NCBI GenBank assembly: GCA_018701215.1
Contig: JABIWH010000028.1
Coordinates: 62,001-126,000, forward strand
DNA length: 64,000 nt
Direction: 5' to 3'
DNA from: Rhodospirillaceae bacterium
GTDB taxonomy: Bacteria; Pseudomonadota; Alphaproteobacteria; GCA-2731375
Under the pieces are notes generated by a model that searched no databases, was not told the DNA's origin, and was given only the letters and a program-made list of their open reading frames with translations. Below, in pieces: positions 34,536-43,940 of this stretch. Position 1 is the first letter of the stretch, and the number at the start of each line of letters is the position of its first letter. The position numbers and the translations under genes are program-made.

Positions 34536-35226
34536 CCCACTCCCTCGGATCTTTCGCCGTACAATGAAATATCACGGAAAGGGGCTTTCCGCTGGCTTGA
34601 TTGATCGGTTCGTCCACGGCTGTTACCACCAGGTCCACGGCCTTGAACACCGCGAACCATGAGCCGAAGGTGCGAAAATACCAAGGCATGGGCACCCAGT
34701 CACCGCTTGTAAAAGAGGCAAAGGTTTCGTTGCGCCAGCCGTCCGCATAGGCCGCCTCGCCAGATGCGGCGCTGGGATGAAGCGTCTGGATCAGGAGCGT
34801 GCCATCGGGGGCAAGAGATCTCATCGCCGCCGCAAGAATTGGCGCAATGTCCCGACCCAAAAGAGAAAAATTGCAAATCACGGCATCATAAGGACCGCCA
34901 AGCTGGCCCGGCTGCGCAGCCAGCGTTTCGTAGGTCTGCAGCATGTAAGTTCCGCCTTGGTGGGCGGCTTGGGCTGATTCTATCAATGCCGCGCTACCAT
35001 CCGTGCCCGCGGCTTCGCATCCGAGGTCATCGGCCAGGTGGCGGACAAGCCAACCTTCGCCACAGCCGATGTCAAGAATATGCCGTGGCCGCAGCGCCTT
35101 GACGGCGGCAATGATGGCCTGATCCGTACCGGCGGCGCGGCTTGGGATAGCCCCCTCCCTAACGACCGTGGTCCATAGGGCGGCATTGCGCTCCCAACTG
35201 TTTATTATGTCGTTATTTTTCGTCAC
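34516..35226 (-). CDS. Class I SAM-dependent methyltransferase
   Basis: A 236-residue methyltransferase with motif I LDIGCGEGWLVRHLA (about 51-65), the acidic AGTDGSAALI strand and a VICNFSLLG post-motif. The start is GTG at 35226, overlapping the upstream alpha/beta hydrolase by 14 bases, and the gene overlaps the downstream lyase by 20, so the three are co-translated. Substrate unknown; this Methyltransf_25-type fold acts on many small molecules. Confidence 0.8.
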   Translation of the reverse strand: MTKNNDIINSWERNAALWTTVVREGAIPSRAAGTDQAIIAAVKALRPRHILDIGCGEGWLVRHLADDLGCEAAGTDGSAALIESAQAAHQGGTYMLQTYETLAAQPGQLGGPYDAVICNFSLLGRDIAPILAAAMRSLAPDGTLLIQTLHPSAASGEAAYADGWRNETFASFTSGDWVPMPWYFRTFGSWFAVFKAVDLVVTAVDEPINQASGKPLSVIFHCTAKDPREWDDVKQR

Positions 35227-36379
35227 CGCTCACCCCAACGTTGCCGCCGGGCTGTTGTGAGAGAAACGATATCAGCAGCGCGCTGACCGCCCGCGCCTGC
35301 TCCTGTTGCACCCAGTGGCCAGCACCGGGCAGTAAATGCACATCCGTCATGGCCGTGCAGGCTTTATCGCGCATGACCTCGATCGAGCCTGGCGCCTGAT
35401 AAATACCCCAATCCGACGCGCCCGCGATAAAACACGACGGCACATCAATGCTGCGGCCGGAAAATAATTCCAGATCAGCCGCGTATTTCCCTGACGTTCG
35501 CGCCCGGTACCAGTTCAATCCGCCCTGAAAACCGGTACGGGCGAATTCGCCGGCATAGACCGCCAACTCAGCCTCGCTCAACCAGTCGCAGGCCGCGACC
35601 GCCGCGGCGCTGGGCATCTCCGCCGCCACGGTCTCGGCCATGTTCTGGCCCTGCTCCATGATGTAGTAAGTGGGCATCTTGGCCAATTCATCCGCCGTCC
35701 AGGCCGCTAAGGGATACGGCTCGTTGCCGGCCCAATCGGCGCTTTTATGATGATAATATCCGCGCAGAAAGTCATGCGTGCCCTGGGGCGCTCCGACCAT
35801 GTCATCGTTCGCCGGACGGGTCGAATAATACCACTGGTAATGCTTGCGCGGCGACGCCAAGGCAGCCAGCGCGGCGTGAATATCTGGGTCGGATACGGCA
35901 TCGTTGGCAATTGCCGGCGGCCCGCTGAAAGGCGCGCTCATCAAGACGGCGGAGCGAAAAACATCCGGCCGGATCAGGGCGCAATGGGCCGCCACGGAGG
36001 AGCCAAAGTCATGTCCGATCACGGCAGCGACCGAGGCATAACCGAGCGCGAAGACCAGGCCCAGGGCATCGCGGGCCAGGTTGAGCATGCGGTAGTTGGC
36101 TAGTTCGCAATCATAGTCGCCGTCCCAACCCGTGGTACGGCCATAACCCCGCTGATCGGGCGCGACCACATGATAGCCCGCCGCCGCCAGCGGCAGCATC
36201 ACCTTGCGCCAGCTATATGCCAGTTCGGGAAAACCATGCAGCAACAGGACACAAGGCCGCCCCGGCTCCTCGAAGCCCGCCTCCAGTAGGTGCATATTAA
36301 GGCCATTCACGCCCTGGACAAAGCGGCAGCGGATCCCCTCATCAAGGGTTCCCGCGCCATAGGTTGGAGTATCGTTCAT
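35213..36379 (-). CDS. Alpha/beta hydrolase, epoxide-hydrolase-like
   Basis: About 388 residues. The oxyanion motif HGFPELAYSW and the nucleophile elbow GHDFGS, with Asp as nucleophile, match epoxide hydrolases and fluoroacetate/haloalkane dehalogenases rather than Ser-type esterases; GAGHWVQQEQ near the C-terminus supplies the His. I chose ATG 36379 (MNDTPTYG); ATG 36391 and 36406 are in-frame alternatives. It heads the minus-strand set with the methyltransferase and lyase, divergent from the MoxR operon. Confidence 0.83.
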   Translation of the reverse strand: MNDTPTYGAGTLDEGIRCRFVQGVNGLNMHLLEAGFEEPGRPCVLLLHGFPELAYSWRKVMLPLAAAGYHVVAPDQRGYGRTTGWDGDYDCELANYRMLNLARDALGLVFALGYASVAAVIGHDFGSSVAAHCALIRPDVFRSAVLMSAPFSGPPAIANDAVSDPDIHAALAALASPRKHYQWYYSTRPANDDMVGAPQGTHDFLRGYYHHKSADWAGNEPYPLAAWTADELAKMPTYYIMEQGQNMAETVAAEMPSAAAVAACDWLSEAELAVYAGEFARTGFQGGLNWYRARTSGKYAADLELFSGRSIDVPSCFIAGASDWGIYQAPGSIEVMRDKACTAMTDVHLLPGAGHWVQQEQARAVSALLISFLSQQPGGNVGVSGDEK

Positions 36380-36461
36380 GAGCCATTCCATTTTAACAGG
36401 CCGCAATTAGGGCAGATAATAGCCATTTCCCGCGCAATGCCAGGCAAATCTTGTGTCCTAC

Positions 36462-36490
36462 TTGAGTTATCGGCCAAGGCGCCCTAAATT
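36462..36490 (+). promoter_or_regulatory. Candidate sigma-70-type promoter of the MoxR operon
   Basis: TTGAGT at 36462-36467 and TAAATT at 36485-36490 with an ideal 17-base spacer, about 50 bases upstream of the moxR start, within the 161-base divergent gap. Confidence 0.4.
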
Positions 36491-36540
36491 GGCCGCAAAT
36501 CTTATCCCCCATCCCCCCACGATATATGGCGTAACGAACG

Positions 36541-37389
36541 ATGAAATTTGAAGGTACGGACTCCTACGTAGCAACAGACGATCTGATGATCGCGGTAAAT
36601 GCGTCCATCACCCTGCAACGGCCCCTTTTGATCAAGGGCGAGCCCGGCACGGGCAAGACGGTATTGGCCCATGAAGTGGCCAAGGCATTGGACCGGCCCC
36701 TGATCGAATGGCACATCAAGTCCACCACCAAGGCGGCGCAGGGCCTGTACGAATACGATGCGGTTTCGCGCCTGCGGGATTCCCAGCTTGGCGACGAAAA
36801 GGTCAAGGACATCTCCAACTACATCGTGCGCGGCAAACTATGGGACGCCTTTACCCAGGATCTGTCCCCGGTACTGCTGATCGACGAAGTGGACAAGGCG
36901 GACATCGAATTCCCCAACGATTTGTTGTTGGAATTGGACCGCATGCAGTTCTTTGTCTACGAGACCCAGGAAACGGTTATCGCGCAAAACCGGCCCATCG
37001 TGATGATTACCTCGAACAATGAAAAGGAATTGCCGGACGCCTTCCTGCGCCGCTGTTTCTTTCACTACATCCGCTTCCCCGAGCGCGATACCATGCAGGA
37101 AATCATCGATGTGCATTACCCGGACATCCAGAAATCCCTGGTCCGCGAGGCACTGAACATCTTCTATGAAGTGCGCGATGTGCCCGGCCTGAAGAAAAAG
37201 CCATCCACCTCCGAGTTGCTGGATTGGCTGAAGCTATTGATGTCGGATGATATCTCGCCGGATATTCTGCGCACCAAGGACCCGAAAAAGCTGATCCCGC
37301 CCCTGCATGGCGCCCTGTTGAAGAACGAGCAGGACGTGCATTTGTTCGAACGCCTGGCCTTTCTGGCACGGCGGGAGCAGGGTAACTAG
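36541..37389 (+). CDS. MoxR-family AAA+ ATPase
   Basis: A 282-residue AAA+ ATPase with Walker A GEPGTGKT (33-40) and Walker B LLIDEVD (112-118), plus the sensor TSNNEKELPDAFLRRC. MoxR proteins work as chaperones that insert metals or assemble enzymes, almost always with a VWA partner. That partner is the next gene, 26 bases downstream. In CO-dehydrogenase operons the equivalents are CoxD/CoxE, but no molybdenum hydroxylase is present here, so the client is unknown. Confidence 0.9.
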   Translation: MKFEGTDSYVATDDLMIAVNASITLQRPLLIKGEPGTGKTVLAHEVAKALDRPLIEWHIKSTTKAAQGLYEYDAVSRLRDSQLGDEKVKDISNYIVRGKLWDAFTQDLSPVLLIDEVDKADIEFPNDLLLELDRMQFFVYETQETVIAQNRPIVMITSNNEKELPDAFLRRCFFHYIRFPERDTMQEIIDVHYPDIQKSLVREALNIFYEVRDVPGLKKKPSTSELLDWLKLLMSDDISPDILRTKDPKKLIPPLHGALLKNEQDVHLFERLAFLARREQGN

Positions 37390-37415
37390 GCAACGAGGCA
37401 GCGGGGAAAACGCCC

Positions 37416-38594
37416 ATGTTCTTCGATCTTTTTTACGAGTTGAAAGCCGCCAAGGTTCCGGTCAGCCTGAAGGAATATCTCACCCTTCTAGAGGCCATGT
37501 CCCATAACGTGGCGGAATACAGCGTCGATAATTTCTACTATCTGTCCCGTTCCTGCCTGGTCAAGGACGAGCGCAACCTGGACAAGTTCGACCGGGTTTT
37601 CGGCTCCGTCTTCAAGGGCTTGGAACAGCCGGAGGAAGGCACGGTCGCGGAAATTCCGGAGGAATGGCTGCGCAAACTGACCGAGCTGCACCTAACGGAC
37701 GAGGAAAAGGCCAATATCGAAGCCCTGGGCGGCTGGGAAAAGATCATGGAGGAGCTGAAAAAGCGCCTCGAGGAACAGGAAAAGCGTCACCAGGGCGGCA
37801 GCAAGTGGATCGGCACGGGGGGCACCTCCCCCTTCGGTGCCCAGGGCTATAACCCCGAAGGCATCCGTATCGGCCAGGAGAAATCCCGCCATCGCAGGGC
37901 GGTCAAGGTCTGGGATAAACGGGAATACCGCAATTTCGATGATTCCGTTGTCCTGGGCACGCGCAACATCAAGGTAGCCCTGCGCCGTCTGCGCCAATTC
38001 GCCCGGGACGGCGCTCCCGACGAGCTGGATTTGGATGACACCATCCGTTCCACCGCCAGAAACGGCGGCTGGATCGATATCAAGATGCGGCCGGAGCGGC
38101 GCAATACGGTCAAGGTGCTGCTGTTGTTGGATGTCGGCGGCTCCATGGATGATCACATCCGCACGATGGAGGAATTGTTCTCCGCCACGCGGACGGAATT
38201 CAAAAATCTGGAATCCTATTATTTCCACAACTGCATGTACGAGAAGGTCTGGAAAGACAACCGCCGCCGCCATACGGAACACATTCCGACCTCGCAACTG
38301 ATCAACACCTACGGCCCGGATTGGAAGCTGATCTTTGTCGGCGACGCCACCATGAGCCCGTATGAAATCGTCTATCCGGGCGGCAGCGTTGAACATTGGA
38401 ACGAGGAAGCCGGCCAGGTCTGGATGGAACGCATGCTGGATCATTTCAAGCATTCCTGCTGGATCAACCCGGTGCCCGAACGTCATTGGGAATACACCCC
38501 GTCCCTGCAAATGGTACAGCAGATCATGGGCCATCGTATGTTCGGTTTGACCCTGGACGGCCTGGACAGGGGCATGCGCAGCCTGGCCCGATAA
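37416..38594 (+). CDS. VWA-domain protein (CoxE-like MoxR partner)
   Basis: A 392-residue cytoplasmic protein. The N-terminal 130 residues are helical and charged (EELKKRLEEQEKR, probable coiled coil near 111-124). The C-terminal VWA domain has a MIDAS-like site at 239-243 reading D-V-G-G-S instead of D-x-S-x-S: the first serine is glycine. This may weaken metal binding or be normal for this subfamily. It is paired with the MoxR ATPase. Start ATG 37416. Confidence 0.85.
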   Translation: MFFDLFYELKAAKVPVSLKEYLTLLEAMSHNVAEYSVDNFYYLSRSCLVKDERNLDKFDRVFGSVFKGLEQPEEGTVAEIPEEWLRKLTELHLTDEEKANIEALGGWEKIMEELKKRLEEQEKRHQGGSKWIGTGGTSPFGAQGYNPEGIRIGQEKSRHRRAVKVWDKREYRNFDDSVVLGTRNIKVALRRLRQFARDGAPDELDLDDTIRSTARNGGWIDIKMRPERRNTVKVLLLLDVGGSMDDHIRTMEELFSATRTEFKNLESYYFHNCMYEKVWKDNRRRHTEHIPTSQLINTYGPDWKLIFVGDATMSPYEIVYPGGSVEHWNEEAGQVWMERMLDHFKHSCWINPVPERHWEYTPSLQMVQQIMGHRMFGLTLDGLDRGMRSLAR

Positions 38595-38631
38595 CTCAAC
38601 GGTGGCATGACCATAGTTCGGGGCGCGGCAG

Positions 38632-39114
38632 ATGGAAAACAGCTACAACAAGGGCTTTCCCGTATCCTGGGATCAGATGCACCGGGACAGCAAGGCCCTG
38701 GCCTGGCGCCTGGCCGAAAAAGGTCCATGGCGTGCCATTGTCTCGGTCACCCGCGGCGGCATGGTACCGGCCTGCATCGTGGCGCGGGAACTGGAAGTCC
38801 GCCTGGTGGATACCATCTGCATCAAGACCTATGACCATCAAGATATGGCGCAGCCGGAAATACTGAAATCGGTCAGCGATGACGGCACGGATGTTCTGAT
38901 CATCGATGATCTGGTCGATACCGGCGCCACGGCCAAGGTGGTCCGCGGCCTGTTGCCTTTGGCCCATTACGCCACCGTCTATGCCAAACCCGCCGGCCGC
39001 GATTTGGTTGATACCTTTGTGACGGAAGTCAGCCAGGACACCTGGATTTTTCTGCCCTGGGATACCGAGCTCCAGTTTGTCCAACCCATCGTGCGTGGCG
39101 ATACGCCGACATAG
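38632..39114 (+). CDS. gpt: Xanthine (guanine) phosphoribosyltransferase
   Basis: A 160-residue type I phosphoribosyltransferase closely resembling E. coli Gpt: SVTRGGMVPA, the DTICIKTYDH segment, the PRPP-binding VLIIDDLVDTGAT (88-100) and the YAKPAGR C-terminal base-recognition region. It converts xanthine or guanine plus PRPP to XMP/GMP. It lies 37 bases after the VWA gene and 62 bases before a BMP-type importer, which fits purine uptake and salvage as one unit. Confidence 0.9.
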   Translation: MENSYNKGFPVSWDQMHRDSKALAWRLAEKGPWRAIVSVTRGGMVPACIVARELEVRLVDTICIKTYDHQDMAQPEILKSVSDDGTDVLIIDDLVDTGATAKVVRGLLPLAHYATVYAKPAGRDLVDTFVTEVSQDTWIFLPWDTELQFVQPIVRGDTPT

Positions 39115-39176
39115 TCTTGCATTCATCGCGGCGGCTGCTACCAATAGGGTGACAGGGTGGAGGGGCAGAAAACAGC

Positions 39177-40748
39177 ATGGCCGATGAAGGTGCGCCGGCG
39201 CGGTTACGATTGCGCGGTATATCGAAACAGTTTCCCGGCTGCCTGGCCAACGACAAGGTTGACCTGAGCCTGGGCCAGGGTGAAATTCATGCCCTGCTGG
39301 GCGAGAACGGCGCCGGCAAAAGCACCCTGGTGAAAATCATCTACGGTGTCCTGAAGGCCGACAGCGGCGCGCTTGAATGGGACGGCAAGGCCGTCGCCAT
39401 CACCTCGCCGTCACAGGCCCGGAAATTGGGCATCGCCATGGTGTTCCAGCATTTTTCCCTGTTTGAATCCATGACCGTGGCCGAAAACGTTGCCCTGGGG
39501 CTTGATGACGGCGCCAACCTGGACGAGCTGTCGGCCAAGGTTGGCGAAATCGGCCGCCGCTATGGCCTGGCGTTGCAGCCGGAGCGCGTGGTGCATGACC
39601 TTTCCGTCGGCGAGCGGCAGCGGGTGGAGATCGTCCGTTGTCTGATGCAGAACCCACGCCTGTTGATCATGGACGAGCCGACCTCCGTGCTCACCCCGGG
39701 CGAGGCCGAGGCCTTATTCGTCACCCTGCGCCAACTGGCGGCGGAAGGCTGCACCATTCTTTATATCTCGCATAAGCTGGAGGAAATCCGCGCCTTGTGC
39801 AGCCGCGCCACGGTGATGCGCGGCGGCCAAGTGGTGGCGAACTGTGATCCACGCCAGGAAACTGCCCATGACCTGGCGCGGCTGATGATTGGCGAGGATT
39901 TTGACCAGGCCTCCAAGACAGCGGAGGCCAGCTTTGGTGCGGCGCGGCTGCGGGTCCAGGGGTTGAACATGGCGGCCGCCGCCATTCATGGCACCCCTAT
40001 CAGCGGTCTTGACCTGGAAGTTGCCGCCGGTGAAATCCTGGGCATCGCCGGAGTTGCTGGCAATGGCCAGAATACTCTGCTGGCCGCGCTAAGCGGCGAG
40101 CAGTTGTGCGCGAAGGCTGAAACCATCTGCATCGAAGGTCAGAACGCCGGCGATCTGGGTCCGCGCCGGCGCCGCCGGCTTGGCCTGGCCTTCGTGCCCG
40201 AGGAACGCCTGGGCCATGGCGCGGTGCCGGAGATGTCGTTGACGGACAATGCCCTATTGACCGGCTATGATCGCCAGGACCTGCTCTCGCGCGGCAGCAT
40301 CATGTTTGCCCGTACCCGTGATTACGCCCAACGTATCGTGCAGTCTTTTCAGGTCGTCACGGGCGGCATCGGCGCCAACGCGGGCAGCCTTTCGGGTGGC
40401 AATCTGCAAAAATTCATCATCGGACGGGAGCTGTTGCAGCAACCGAAAGTGCTGGTGGTGGCGCATCCGACCTGGGGCGTGGACGCGGGCGCGGCGGCGG
40501 CGATCCATACCGCCTTGCTGGATCTGGCCCATCAGGGCACGGCCATTTTGGTCATTAGCCAGGATCTGGACGAGTTGCTGCAAATCAGCGACCGTATCGC
40601 GGTGCTATCGGAAGGACGGCTGTCGGAAATAATGATCACGGCGGAGGCGGATATCGGGCGGATTGGCCTTTTGATGGGCGGCCATGGTGAAAATGGTGAA
40701 GCTGGGCAGCTTGACAAGCAGGGAGAACACCATGCGGCCCCGGCTTGA
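39177..40748 (+). CDS. ABC transporter ATP-binding protein, BMP/nucleoside type (two NBDs)
   Basis: A 523-residue double ATPase as found with BMP-family purine-nucleoside importers (YufO/NupO type). NBD1 is complete: Walker A GENGAGKST (42-50), signature LSVGERQRVEI, Walker B LLIMDEPTS. NBD2 is degenerate, with GVAGNGQNT in place of Walker A, a good LSGGNLQKF signature and VVAHPTWGVD in place of the usual DEPT box. Such asymmetry is normal in this family. Its last 17 bases overlap the first permease gene. Confidence 0.9.
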   Translation: MADEGAPARLRLRGISKQFPGCLANDKVDLSLGQGEIHALLGENGAGKSTLVKIIYGVLKADSGALEWDGKAVAITSPSQARKLGIAMVFQHFSLFESMTVAENVALGLDDGANLDELSAKVGEIGRRYGLALQPERVVHDLSVGERQRVEIVRCLMQNPRLLIMDEPTSVLTPGEAEALFVTLRQLAAEGCTILYISHKLEEIRALCSRATVMRGGQVVANCDPRQETAHDLARLMIGEDFDQASKTAEASFGAARLRVQGLNMAAAAIHGTPISGLDLEVAAGEILGIAGVAGNGQNTLLAALSGEQLCAKAETICIEGQNAGDLGPRRRRRLGLAFVPEERLGHGAVPEMSLTDNALLTGYDRQDLLSRGSIMFARTRDYAQRIVQSFQVVTGGIGANAGSLSGGNLQKFIIGRELLQQPKVLVVAHPTWGVDAGAAAAIHTALLDLAHQGTAILVISQDLDELLQISDRIAVLSEGRLSEIMITAEADIGRIGLLMGGHGENGEAGQLDKQGEHHAAPA

Positions 40749-41814
40749 AGCCCGCATCGGTGTATCAGGTGCCATGGTCTACGTCACGCCTGTATTGGCG
40801 GTCGTCTTGACCATGGCCTGCGGCTCGGTGCTGTTCGCGGCCCTGGGCCACAATCCCGCCGCCGTCCTGTATGCGTTTTTCGTCCAGCCCATATCCAGCG
40901 CTTACGGCCTGGCGGAATTGACCATCAAGGCGACGCCCTTGGTGCTGTGCGCCATTGGCCTGTCATTCGGCTTCCGCGCCAATATCTGGAATATCGGCGC
41001 CGAGGGGCAATTGACCCTGGGCGCCATTGCTGGCGGCGGCCTGGCGCTCTGGGCCGGCGATGATGCCTCCGTCTGGTTCCTGCCCGCGATGATCATCGCC
41101 AGTCTGCTGGGCGGGGCCGCCTGGGCCGCCATTCCGGCCTACCTGAAGACGCGCTTCAATGCCAACGAGATCCTGACTTCCCTGATGCTGACCTATGTGG
41201 CGATCCTGTTGTTGAGCTATCTGGTGCATGGGCCCTGGAAGGATCCCGACGGCTATTCCTTTCCGCAATCGCGGATGTTCGCGGACAGCGTTCTTCTACC
41301 CCTGTTAACCATGGGCACCCGGCTGCACCTGGGCGCGCCGATCGCGCTGTTGCTGGCCTTGGCGGCCTGGTGGGTGATGGCACGCATGTTCGTCGGCTTT
41401 CAGATCAAGGTGGTGGGCCTGACGCCGGCAGCCGCGGGCCTGGCGGGTTTTTCGGTCCGGCGCCTGACCTGGATTACCTTATTGACGGGCGGCGCCCTGT
41501 CGGGCCTGGCGGGATTGTTCGAAGTGGCCGGACCGATCGGGCAATTATTGCCCTCGATCTCGCCGGGTTATGGCTTCACCGCCATTATCGTGGCCTTTCT
41601 GGGCCGACTGCATCCTCTGGGCATTCTACTGGCCGGTTTGCTGATCGCACTGTCGTACCTGGGCGGCGAGACGGTGCAGATAGAGCTGGGCCTGCCGCTT
41701 GCCGTCTCCGGCGTCTTTCAGGGCATGTTGCTATTCTTCCTGTTGGCCTCCGACGTGCTGGTACGCTACCGCATCCGCTGGGGCCGCAGCGTGATTGTAC
41801 AAGAGGCCGGCTGA
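40732..41814 (+). CDS. ABC transporter permease 1, BMP/nucleoside type
   Basis: A 360-residue permease with about eight to ten hydrophobic segments. The family signature GFRANIWNIGAEGQLTLGAI (near residue 81-100) is typical of YufP-type permeases. The ATG at 40732 has GGGAG ten bases upstream; the open frame from 40684 lies inside the ATPase gene. It overlaps the second permease start by one base (TGATG), giving a coupled heterodimer. Confidence 0.88.
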   Translation: MRPRLEARIGVSGAMVYVTPVLAVVLTMACGSVLFAALGHNPAAVLYAFFVQPISSAYGLAELTIKATPLVLCAIGLSFGFRANIWNIGAEGQLTLGAIAGGGLALWAGDDASVWFLPAMIIASLLGGAAWAAIPAYLKTRFNANEILTSLMLTYVAILLLSYLVHGPWKDPDGYSFPQSRMFADSVLLPLLTMGTRLHLGAPIALLLALAAWWVMARMFVGFQIKVVGLTPAAAGLAGFSVRRLTWITLLTGGALSGLAGLFEVAGPIGQLLPSISPGYGFTAIIVAFLGRLHPLGILLAGLLIALSYLGGETVQIELGLPLAVSGVFQGMLLFFLLASDVLVRYRIRWGRSVIVQEAG

Positions 41815-42734
41815 TGGAAACCCTGACCGCCGTTCTGATCACCGTCATCGGCGCCGCCACACCACTGGTCTTTGCCGCCACCGGTGAATTGGTGGCCGAG
41901 AAATCCGGTGTCCTGAACCTGGGCGTCGAGGGCATGATGCTGCTGGGTGCGGTGGCGGCCTTTGCCGTTGCCCTGACCACCGGCAGCGCCACCTTGGGTA
42001 TCCTGGCGGGCGCGGCGGCGGGCGCCGCCCTGGCCCTGGTATTTGCCCTGTTGACGCTGACCCTGCTGGCCAATCAAGTCGCCTCCGGCCTGGCCCTGAC
42101 GATCTTCGGCATCGGGGTCAGCGCCTTGATCGGACGTTCATTCGTCGGCGTGCCGTTGCAGCGCCTGCCGCAACTGGATCTGCCGGGTATTTCCGATCTG
42201 CCCATCCTCGGCCCGTTGTTGTTCAGCCATGATGCCCTGGTCTACCTCTCCATTCTGGCGATCCCGGCAACGATCTGGTTTCTCGAACGCAGCCGCGCCG
42301 GTCTGATCCTGCGCGCCATCGGCGAAAATCACCAAGCAGCCCACGCCCTGGGCCATGCAGTCATCAAAGTGCGCTATCTGGCGGTCATGTTCGGCGGCGC
42401 CATGGCCGGCCTGGGCGGCGCCTATCTGTCGCTGGCCTATACGCCTATGTGGGCCGAGAACATGACCGCCGGGCGCGGCTGGATCGCGTTGGCGCTGGTG
42501 GTGTTCGCCACCTGGCGGCCGGGGCGGTTGTTATTGGGCGCCTATCTGTTCGGCGGCATCACGGTGGCACAGCTGCATATTCAGGGCTTCGGCTTTGATA
42601 TCCCATCGCAGTTCCTCTCCATGTTGCCGTATTTGGCGACCATCGCCGTGCTGGTGGCGATCTCCGCCGACGGCGCGCGGGCACGGCTGAACGCACCCGC
42701 TTCGCTGGGCAGGATTTTTTATCCGGAGGCATAG
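41814..42734 (+). CDS. ABC transporter permease 2, BMP/nucleoside type
   Basis: A 306-residue permease of the YufQ type with the matching signature GELVAEKSGVLNLGVEGMM near residues 24-42. It starts at the TGATG junction with permease 1; the much longer open frame beginning at 41370 is out of frame with permease 1 and not coding in its first part. The binding-protein gene follows after about 64 bases. Confidence 0.88.
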   Translation: METLTAVLITVIGAATPLVFAATGELVAEKSGVLNLGVEGMMLLGAVAAFAVALTTGSATLGILAGAAAGAALALVFALLTLTLLANQVASGLALTIFGIGVSALIGRSFVGVPLQRLPQLDLPGISDLPILGPLLFSHDALVYLSILAIPATIWFLERSRAGLILRAIGENHQAAHALGHAVIKVRYLAVMFGGAMAGLGGAYLSLAYTPMWAENMTAGRGWIALALVVFATWRPGRLLLGAYLFGGITVAQLHIQGFGFDIPSQFLSMLPYLATIAVLVAISADGARARLNAPASLGRIFYPEA

Positions 42735-42798
42735 AAGTTGCTCGACGCAGAGGCGCTTTGTGCGGAGAATGCAGTTGCAAAAAACAGGGAGACGAAAC

Positions 42799-43884
42799 GT
42801 GAAAACCTCATTCATCAAACGCGGTGCGATCTGGCTGGGGGCGGCAGCCGTCTCCGCTGCAATGACGACCGCCGCATGGGCCGAACCGCTCAAGGTCGGC
42901 TTCGTCTATGTGGGACCGGTCGGTGACCATGGTTGGACCTATCGCCATGATCAGGGCCGCAAGGCCATCGACAAGGCCTTTGGCGACAAGGTCAAAACTA
43001 CCCTGGTGGAAAGCGTCAAGGAAGGCGCCGATTCCGAGCGGGTGATCCGCCAACTCGCCGCCTCGGGCCACAAACTGATCTTCACCACCTCGTTCGGTTT
43101 CATGAACCCGACATTGAAGGTGGCCAAAAGCTTCCCCAACGTGCGCTTTGAACATGCCACCGGCTACAAGCAAGCAAAGAACGTTTCGACCTACGCCGCG
43201 CGCTTTTACCAGGGCCGCCATATCGCGGGCCTGATCGCGGGCAAGATGACCAAATCGAACGTCATCGGCTATATCGGCTCCTTCCCTATTCCAGAAGTGG
43301 TACGCGGCATCAACGCCACCACCCTGGCCCTGCAAAAGGTCAACCCAAAGGCCACGGTCAAGGTCGTCTGGGTCAACACCTGGTATGACCCGGGCAAGGA
43401 GGGCGCCGCCGCCAAGGCGCTGATCGACCAGGGCGCCGATGTGATCATGCAGCATACCGACAGCCCGGCGGCGATACAGGCAGCCCAGGAACGCGGCGTC
43501 TGGGCCGTGGGCCAGGCTTCGGACATGACGCACTTCGGGCCGAAATCCCATCTGACCGCGATCATTGATGTTTGGGACAACTATTACGTTGCCCGCACCA
43601 AGGCGGTGATGGACGGCAGCTGGAAATCCGATGATACCTGGGATGGTTTGAAGCAGGGCATGTTGCAAATGGCGCCCTATAATGCGGCCATTCCGGCGGA
43701 TGTCCTGGCCATGGCGAAAAAGGCCCAGGCCAACATCATCGCCGGCACGGTGCACCCCTTCGCCGGACCGATCAAGGACCAGATGGGTAAGGAAAAAGTC
43801 CCCGCCGGCAAAAATCTGGACGACGGCTCGCTGCTATCGATGAACTGGTACGTTCAAGGCGTTCAGGGCAAGTTGCCGAAATAG
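42799..43884 (+). CDS. BMP-family ABC transporter substrate-binding protein
   Basis: A 361-residue periplasmic (or lipid-free) binding protein of the Bmp/Med family. Its GTG start at 42799 follows GGGAGACGAAAC and gives a clean Sec signal peptide (cleavage AWA-EP near residue 28). Family segments include VGFVYVGPVGDHGWTYRHDQG and KLIFTTSFGFM. It delivers its ligand, probably a purine or nucleoside by context with gpt, to the two preceding permeases. The open frame extends upstream to 42760 but without a signal-like start. Confidence 0.9.
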   Translation: MKTSFIKRGAIWLGAAAVSAAMTTAAWAEPLKVGFVYVGPVGDHGWTYRHDQGRKAIDKAFGDKVKTTLVESVKEGADSERVIRQLAASGHKLIFTTSFGFMNPTLKVAKSFPNVRFEHATGYKQAKNVSTYAARFYQGRHIAGLIAGKMTKSNVIGYIGSFPIPEVVRGINATTLALQKVNPKATVKVVWVNTWYDPGKEGAAAKALIDQGADVIMQHTDSPAAIQAAQERGVWAVGQASDMTHFGPKSHLTAIIDVWDNYYVARTKAVMDGSWKSDDTWDGLKQGMLQMAPYNAAIPADVLAMAKKAQANIIAGTVHPFAGPIKDQMGKEKVPAGKNLDDGSLLSMNWYVQGVQGKLPK

Positions 43885-43900
43885 TTAACAGATTTAGCTC

Positions 43901-43940
43901 AAGCCCTCCCCCGGACACCACCGCGCGAGGGGGAGGGCTT
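43901..43940 (+). terminator. Strong hairpin after the BMP importer operon
   Basis: Twelve-base perfect arms (AAGCCCTCCCCC at 43901-43912; GGGGGAGGGCTT at 43929-43940) around a 16-base loop, 16 bases past the binding-protein stop. There is no T-run after it, so termination may be Rho-aided; a mobile or dispersed palindrome is also possible. Confidence 0.5.

Noticed and set aside
36541..38594. Part of a carbon monoxide dehydrogenase (cox) operon, because of MoxR and VWA genes
   Set aside because: No CoxL/M/S subunits, molybdopterin genes or CoxF/G are in the window.
41370..41813. A 148-codon upstream extension of the second BMP permease
   Set aside because: It lies out of frame inside the first permease gene, and the family signature and TGATG junction place the start at 41814.
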